A stretch of DNA of 64,000 nt from Flavivirga eckloniae (GTDB lineage Bacteria > Bacteroidota > Bacteroidia > Flavobacteriales > Flavobacteriaceae), in NCBI RefSeq assembly GCF_002886045.1, contig NZ_CP025791.1, positions 1,014,001 through 1,078,000 on the forward strand, written 5' to 3'. This document shows, piece after piece, positions 61,360 through 64,000 of this stretch. How positions within the stretch are numbered: the stretch's first letter is position 1; every line of letters starts with the position of its first letter. The translations under genes and the position numbers were made by a program. Under the pieces are notes generated by a model. That model had not been told where the DNA came from. It saw only the letters and a list, made by a program, of their open reading frames with translations, and did no database searches.

Positions 61360-62198
61360 TTCAGCCTTATTTTTACATTCAACTTTTGCAATAAATCCTT
61401 AGATACTCCATTAGCGTAAACCTTCTTTCTATACTTCGTAACTGGTTGGATTCCTACAATAACGTTTGTTATAAAAATTTCATCGGCTTTTTGAAGCTCA
61501 AACGGAGATATGGAGTCTTCTACAATTTCGTAATCTGGTATACTTTTTATAATGTCTATAATCTGTTTACGCATCACGCCTTTTAAACAACCATCACTAA
61601 TCGGAGCTGTTTTAATAACGTTACCTTTTACAACAAAAATATTGCCATTAAGAGCTTCTACGACATGCTTATTGGTATTTAAAACCAAACCATTGTTTAA
61701 ATTGTTTTCCTTTACGTAAATGCTTCCAACCACATTTAACGCCTTATTATTCGTTTTTAAGGTAGATAATAAACTAGGCGATACATAATAGTCTTTAAAC
61801 AAATCTATTTCATAAAAGCTATCCTGAAGCATATAAAAATCATCTTGAACAGGCTTTACAGAAATAATAAAACTCACCTCATTAGAATTTGGGGTATATA
61901 ATCCCCCTTCATTTCTATGCACCATGAGTTTCACCCTTGCTGATGACTTTAGCAGCCCATTAGACTCTAAGGTATTAAGAATCTGTTCTTCTAGATATTC
62001 CATGGTAAAATTCATTGGAATTTCCATACGCATAATACGCATAGAAGCCATGAGTCTAAAATAATGATCTTCCCAAAATAAAATTTTACCAAAACTTGCT
62101 TTTATAGTTTCAAACAGGGCGTCACCATAACTGTAGCCTCTATTTTCAATAGGAAGAACACTGTTTTCTTCTAGAATATTTCCGTTAAAATTTATCAT
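61356..62198 (-). CDS. Class IV aminotransferase
   Basis: This 280-aa protein of the PLP fold type IV starts MINFNGNILEENSVLPIENRGYSYGDALFETIKA. The Lys in LSTLKTNNKALNVV is the probable PLP Schiff-base residue, and EALNGNIFVVKGNVIKT and APISDGCLKGVMR follow. Class IV includes branched-chain aminotransferases, D-amino-acid transaminases and aminodeoxychorismate lyase; the exact reaction is undetermined. It lies 62 bp downstream of the START-like gene. Confidence 0.88.
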   Translation of the reverse strand: MINFNGNILEENSVLPIENRGYSYGDALFETIKASFGKILFWEDHYFRLMASMRIMRMEIPMNFTMEYLEEQILNTLESNGLLKSSARVKLMVHRNEGGLYTPNSNEVSFIISVKPVQDDFYMLQDSFYEIDLFKDYYVSPSLLSTLKTNNKALNVVGSIYVKENNLNNGLVLNTNKHVVEALNGNIFVVKGNVIKTAPISDGCLKGVMRKQIIDIIKSIPDYEIVEDSISPFELQKADEIFITNVIVGIQPVTKYRKKVYANGVSKDLLQKLNVKIRLN

Positions 62199-62260
62199 AA
62201 AAAAAATCCCACTCTAATGGGTATTATAAGAGCGGGGCAAATATAATTTAAAATATAGAA

Positions 62261-62650
62261 TTAAACAGAACCTAATACATGCTTTAAATCGGAAATTTGG
62301 TTTTCCCAAAGCATCTTAGCTTCGTCAACTTCATCTTCTTCTGCAAAGTCTGTAATCATTAATGATACATCTTTTGTAATCTCATCTACCTGGATTCTTA
62401 TTTCGAAATACGAAACCTGATCGTCTTCATCATTCAGCCATCTAAATTTAACACGTTCGCCGCTTTTCTTACTTAGCAATTTTGCTTGTTCTTCACTATC
62501 ATCCCATATAAAAGTGAACAATTCACCACGAGAGTTTACGTTATCTGAAAACCATTCAGATAAACCAGAGGGAGTCGAAATATATTGATATAACAGCTGT
62601 GGCGACGCGTGTATTGGAAACTCAATATCAAATCTAATTTTATCGTTCAT
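62261..62650 (-). CDS. START-like domain protein
   Basis: This 129-aa soluble protein contains FPIHASPQLLYQYISTPSGLSEWFSDNVN and WDDSEEQAKLL, with a C-terminal helix (MLWENQISDLKHVLGS). This matches the START_2/AHSA1-like helix-grip fold, which often forms a ligand pocket. The ligand and role are unknown. It is the first gene of a minus-strand pair with the aminotransferase. Confidence 0.82.
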   Translation of the reverse strand: MNDKIRFDIEFPIHASPQLLYQYISTPSGLSEWFSDNVNSRGELFTFIWDDSEEQAKLLSKKSGERVKFRWLNDEDDQVSYFEIRIQVDEITKDVSLMITDFAEEDEVDEAKMLWENQISDLKHVLGSV

Positions 62651-62737
62651 AAATACCTTAAAAATTTTATGATCCCAATATATACATTAATTGACAAGTA
62701 TTACAACTATTTTTAATAATATTTTATTAGATATCTG

Positions 62738-62768
62738 TTTGCTTACAATAATAATGTTTTTATATTTG
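62738..62768 (+). promoter_or_regulatory. Promoter of tRNA-Met
   Basis: TTTG (62738-62741), a 19-bp spacer and TATATTTG (62761-62768) form a perfect Bacteroidota promoter 14 bp before the mature tRNA. Confidence 0.8.
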
Positions 62769-62782
62769 CACCCGCAATTAAC

Positions 62783-62856
62783 GGCGAGGTAGCTCAGTTG
62801 GTTAGAGCGTCGGATTCATAACCCGGAGGTCGGGGGATCGTGCCCCCCTCTCGCTA
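62783..62856 (+). tRNA. tRNA-Met (CAT), unusual T-loop
   Basis: The sequence folds as a cloverleaf: acceptor GGCGAGG/TCTCGCT, D-stem GCTC/GAGC, and anticodon loop TTCATAA, so the anticodon is CAT. The G1-U72 pair argues against an initiator tRNA (mismatched C1-A72 type), so it is elongator Met or, less likely, a lysidine-modified Ile2. The T-arm is GGGGG-ATCGTGC-CCCCC, where the normal TTC is ATC and A58 is T. The anticodon stem has an A31-C39 mismatch. CCA is not encoded. Confidence 0.82.
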
Positions 62857-62871
62857 CAAAGTAAACAAAGG

Positions 62872-62905
62872 AAAACCCAGGATTTTAGAAGATCTTGGTT
62901 TTTTT
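62872..62905 (+). terminator. Terminator after tRNA-Met
   Basis: AAAACCCAGGAT (62872-62883) can pair with ATCTTGGTTTTT (62892-62903), with one mismatch and one G-U pair, followed by T-rich sequence. It ends the tRNA transcript. Confidence 0.65.
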
Positions 62906-62983
62906 GCTTGGGTACAACATAGTTTGATTCAATTATCTAATATAATAATTGAGAATCAGATTAATCAAAATGAATAAAAAAGC

Positions 62984-63517
62984 TCATGCTAATTCTTTTT
63001 TAGATTTTATTTCTAAAATACCACTGAGACAAAACACAAAGGAAAAAATAAAACTTAATGATAACATTGAATATATAACTAATATCAAATAGTAGTTGTT
63101 ATAACTGTTTTTTATATCCTCCATATCTTTTCCAATTTGCTTAATGATATCTGAATGAGTATTCCATATTTTTAATTCTGAATCAGAAATACTTGTCCCT
63201 ATAAGAACGTTTGAATAGTAGCCATCATTATAATCCACTTTTACAACATATTTAAAGTGCATTATGGCTAATAATGCCAATAAAAATAGAGTGGCTAATA
63301 AAGATTTTATAAAATTCTTTTTAATTTTTTCTTTACAATAAAAAGCTCCCAATACAGCCAAAGCTATTATAAATGTTCCAAAAGTTTTAAAACCGTATAT
63401 TGGTTCTGGTATTATTTTGTATATGGCAAAGTAACCCAAAAAAGAAGTAACCACTGAACCTAATAAATGAGCATTTTTCTTTAGCTTATTCAAAAAGTTA
63501 GAGAAATAAATCGACAT
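62984..63517 (-). CDS. Unknown membrane protein
   Basis: This 177-aa protein has about four transmembrane segments (residues 17-35, 42-60, 70-87 and 144-166), with a basic cytoplasmic loop (KEKIKKNF) after the second. The loop between segments 3 and 4 (KYVVKVDYNDGYYSNVLIGT ... DIKNSYNN) is soluble. The ATG at 63517 is a good start. It lies 7 bp after the next minus-strand gene, so the two are probably co-transcribed. Family unknown. Confidence 0.6.
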   Translation of the reverse strand: MSIYFSNFLNKLKKNAHLLGSVVTSFLGYFAIYKIIPEPIYGFKTFGTFIIALAVLGAFYCKEKIKKNFIKSLLATLFLLALLAIMHFKYVVKVDYNDGYYSNVLIGTSISDSELKIWNTHSDIIKQIGKDMEDIKNSYNNYYLILVIYSMLSLSFIFSFVFCLSGILEIKSKKELA

Positions 63518-63524
63518 GTTAGTT

Positions 63525-64000
63525 TTAGTTAAATTGATAATGACATTCTTGTGAGCAAGGTAAATCCTCTATAATCTCGATACCATTTTTCATATATTTT
63601 ACTTGATACCTCGCTCTGGAAACTGGAAAAGTTTTATCAGTAAATACTGGTTTCCAAGCCTTTTCATTGTTTCTGTTAACCCATCTTCTATAAAATACTT
63701 TAGTACCTTCTTTTTTAGAAGTTAAATTCATTTTTACCTTTTCTTTGAAATAAGCTAATGTTTCGAGTGTTTCAAAACACTGATTTGAATTTTTCATCAT
63801 ATCCGCTAGTTTTTTAGAGCCAGTTTCTTCTAATATTATTCTCTTTGTTTTCAAAATAAACGTTTCATCAAAACTAGCTGAATTACGGTTTAAATCCTCA
63901 ATTAAAGAATCAGAAGACAGTATTTTATATAAATCATCATTTAAAGCTTTATCTTTCAAAGAATTTATTTTCTTGAAATATAATATTGATAGTTTTATTT
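63525..64000 (-). CDS. Unknown protein, 5' end probably outside the window
   Basis: The frame is open from the stop at 63525 to the window edge. A TTG at 63957-63959 could start a 144-aa protein, but the frame continues upstream without a stop (LSILYFKKINSLKDKALNDD), so the true start probably lies beyond base 64000. The visible part is soluble, with a helical N-terminal half and a C-terminal half (FYRRWVNRNNEKAWKPVFTDK ... CSQECHYQFN) containing two Cys. I do not recognise the family. It is co-directional with the downstream membrane protein. Confidence 0.6.
   Translation of the reverse strand, partial: IKLSILYFKKINSLKDKALNDDLYKILSSDSLIEDLNRNSASFDETFILKTKRIILEETGSKKLADMMKNSNQCFETLETLAYFKEKVKMNLTSKKEGTKVFYRRWVNRNNEKAWKPVFTDKTFPVSRARYQVKYMKNGIEIIEDLPCSQECHYQFN

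Overview
The window comes from a member of the Bacteroidota, almost certainly a marine Flavobacteriaceae. It is AT-rich and carries gldF and gldG (gliding motility), a very large secreted protein with a type IX secretion (T9SS) C-terminal sorting domain, bshB1 (bacillithiol synthesis), ccsBA-type cytochrome c maturation, a Lacal_2735 family small protein, and several promoters of the Bacteroidota form TTG-N19/20-TAnnTTTG. Shine-Dalgarno sequences are weak and TTG starts are common. Most of the window is ordinary chromosome. No prophage, CRISPR array, rRNA operon or intact transposon is visible.

Layout. 1-5.0 kb: end of an ABM-like protein, an isochorismatase-fold hydrolase, gldF - unknown membrane protein - gldG in overlapping order, then dnaN with a strong terminator. 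5.1-9.4 kb: small membrane proteins, a universal stress protein and two tandem M28 lipoprotein peptidases. 9.4-15.0 kb: accessory segment with a 1612-aa T9SS beta-helix/discoidin protein and about 0.7 kb of decayed DNA, bounded by tRNA-His. 15.2-20.7 kb: bshB1, an SLC13 transporter, pckA and a DUF2490 protein. 20.7-28.2 kb: a 184-bp MITE-like element, a minus-strand run rlmF/VOC/DUF1801/MATE, a HAD phosphatase and the large ccsBA gene. 28.2-30.9 kb: truncated haemoglobin, DUF2520 protein and a KdsC-like phosphatase set among unusual heptameric and nonameric DNA repeats. 31-36.4 kb: UbiA prenyltransferase, maf, an inserted beta-helix lipoprotein gene followed by a relic of a second maf 3' end, a lipoprotein and a small MscS channel. 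36.5-41.8 kb: PIG-L deacetylase-like protein, a 36-aa membrane peptide, a sodium:solute symporter and a Gfo/Idh/MocA oxidoreductase, probably one catabolic operon. 41.9-44.4 kb: membrane protein + XRE regulator pair, DUF2911 protein, aquaporin. 44.7-50.2 kb: a co-directional photo/oxidative-stress cluster (folE, two small paralogous proteins, SDR, glutathione peroxidase, Lacal_2735 protein, TspO, SRPBCC, photolyase). 50.5-54.1 kb: secreted esterase with PA14 domain, methyltransferase, KTSC protein. 54.1-62.7 kb: housekeeping genes (murA, DUF4290, DUF493, AAA ATPase, recQ, fmt, HU, YqgE, class IV aminotransferase, START-like). 62.8-64 kb: tRNA-Met followed by two unknown minus-strand genes, the last running off the edge.

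The observations I rate highest are the composite heptamer/nonamer repeat loci at 28.4-30.8 kb, the duplicated maf tail that marks the beta-helix gene as an insertion, rlmF apparently starting at AUU, and the unknown gene lodged between gldF and gldG. I found no clearly new defence or mobile system.
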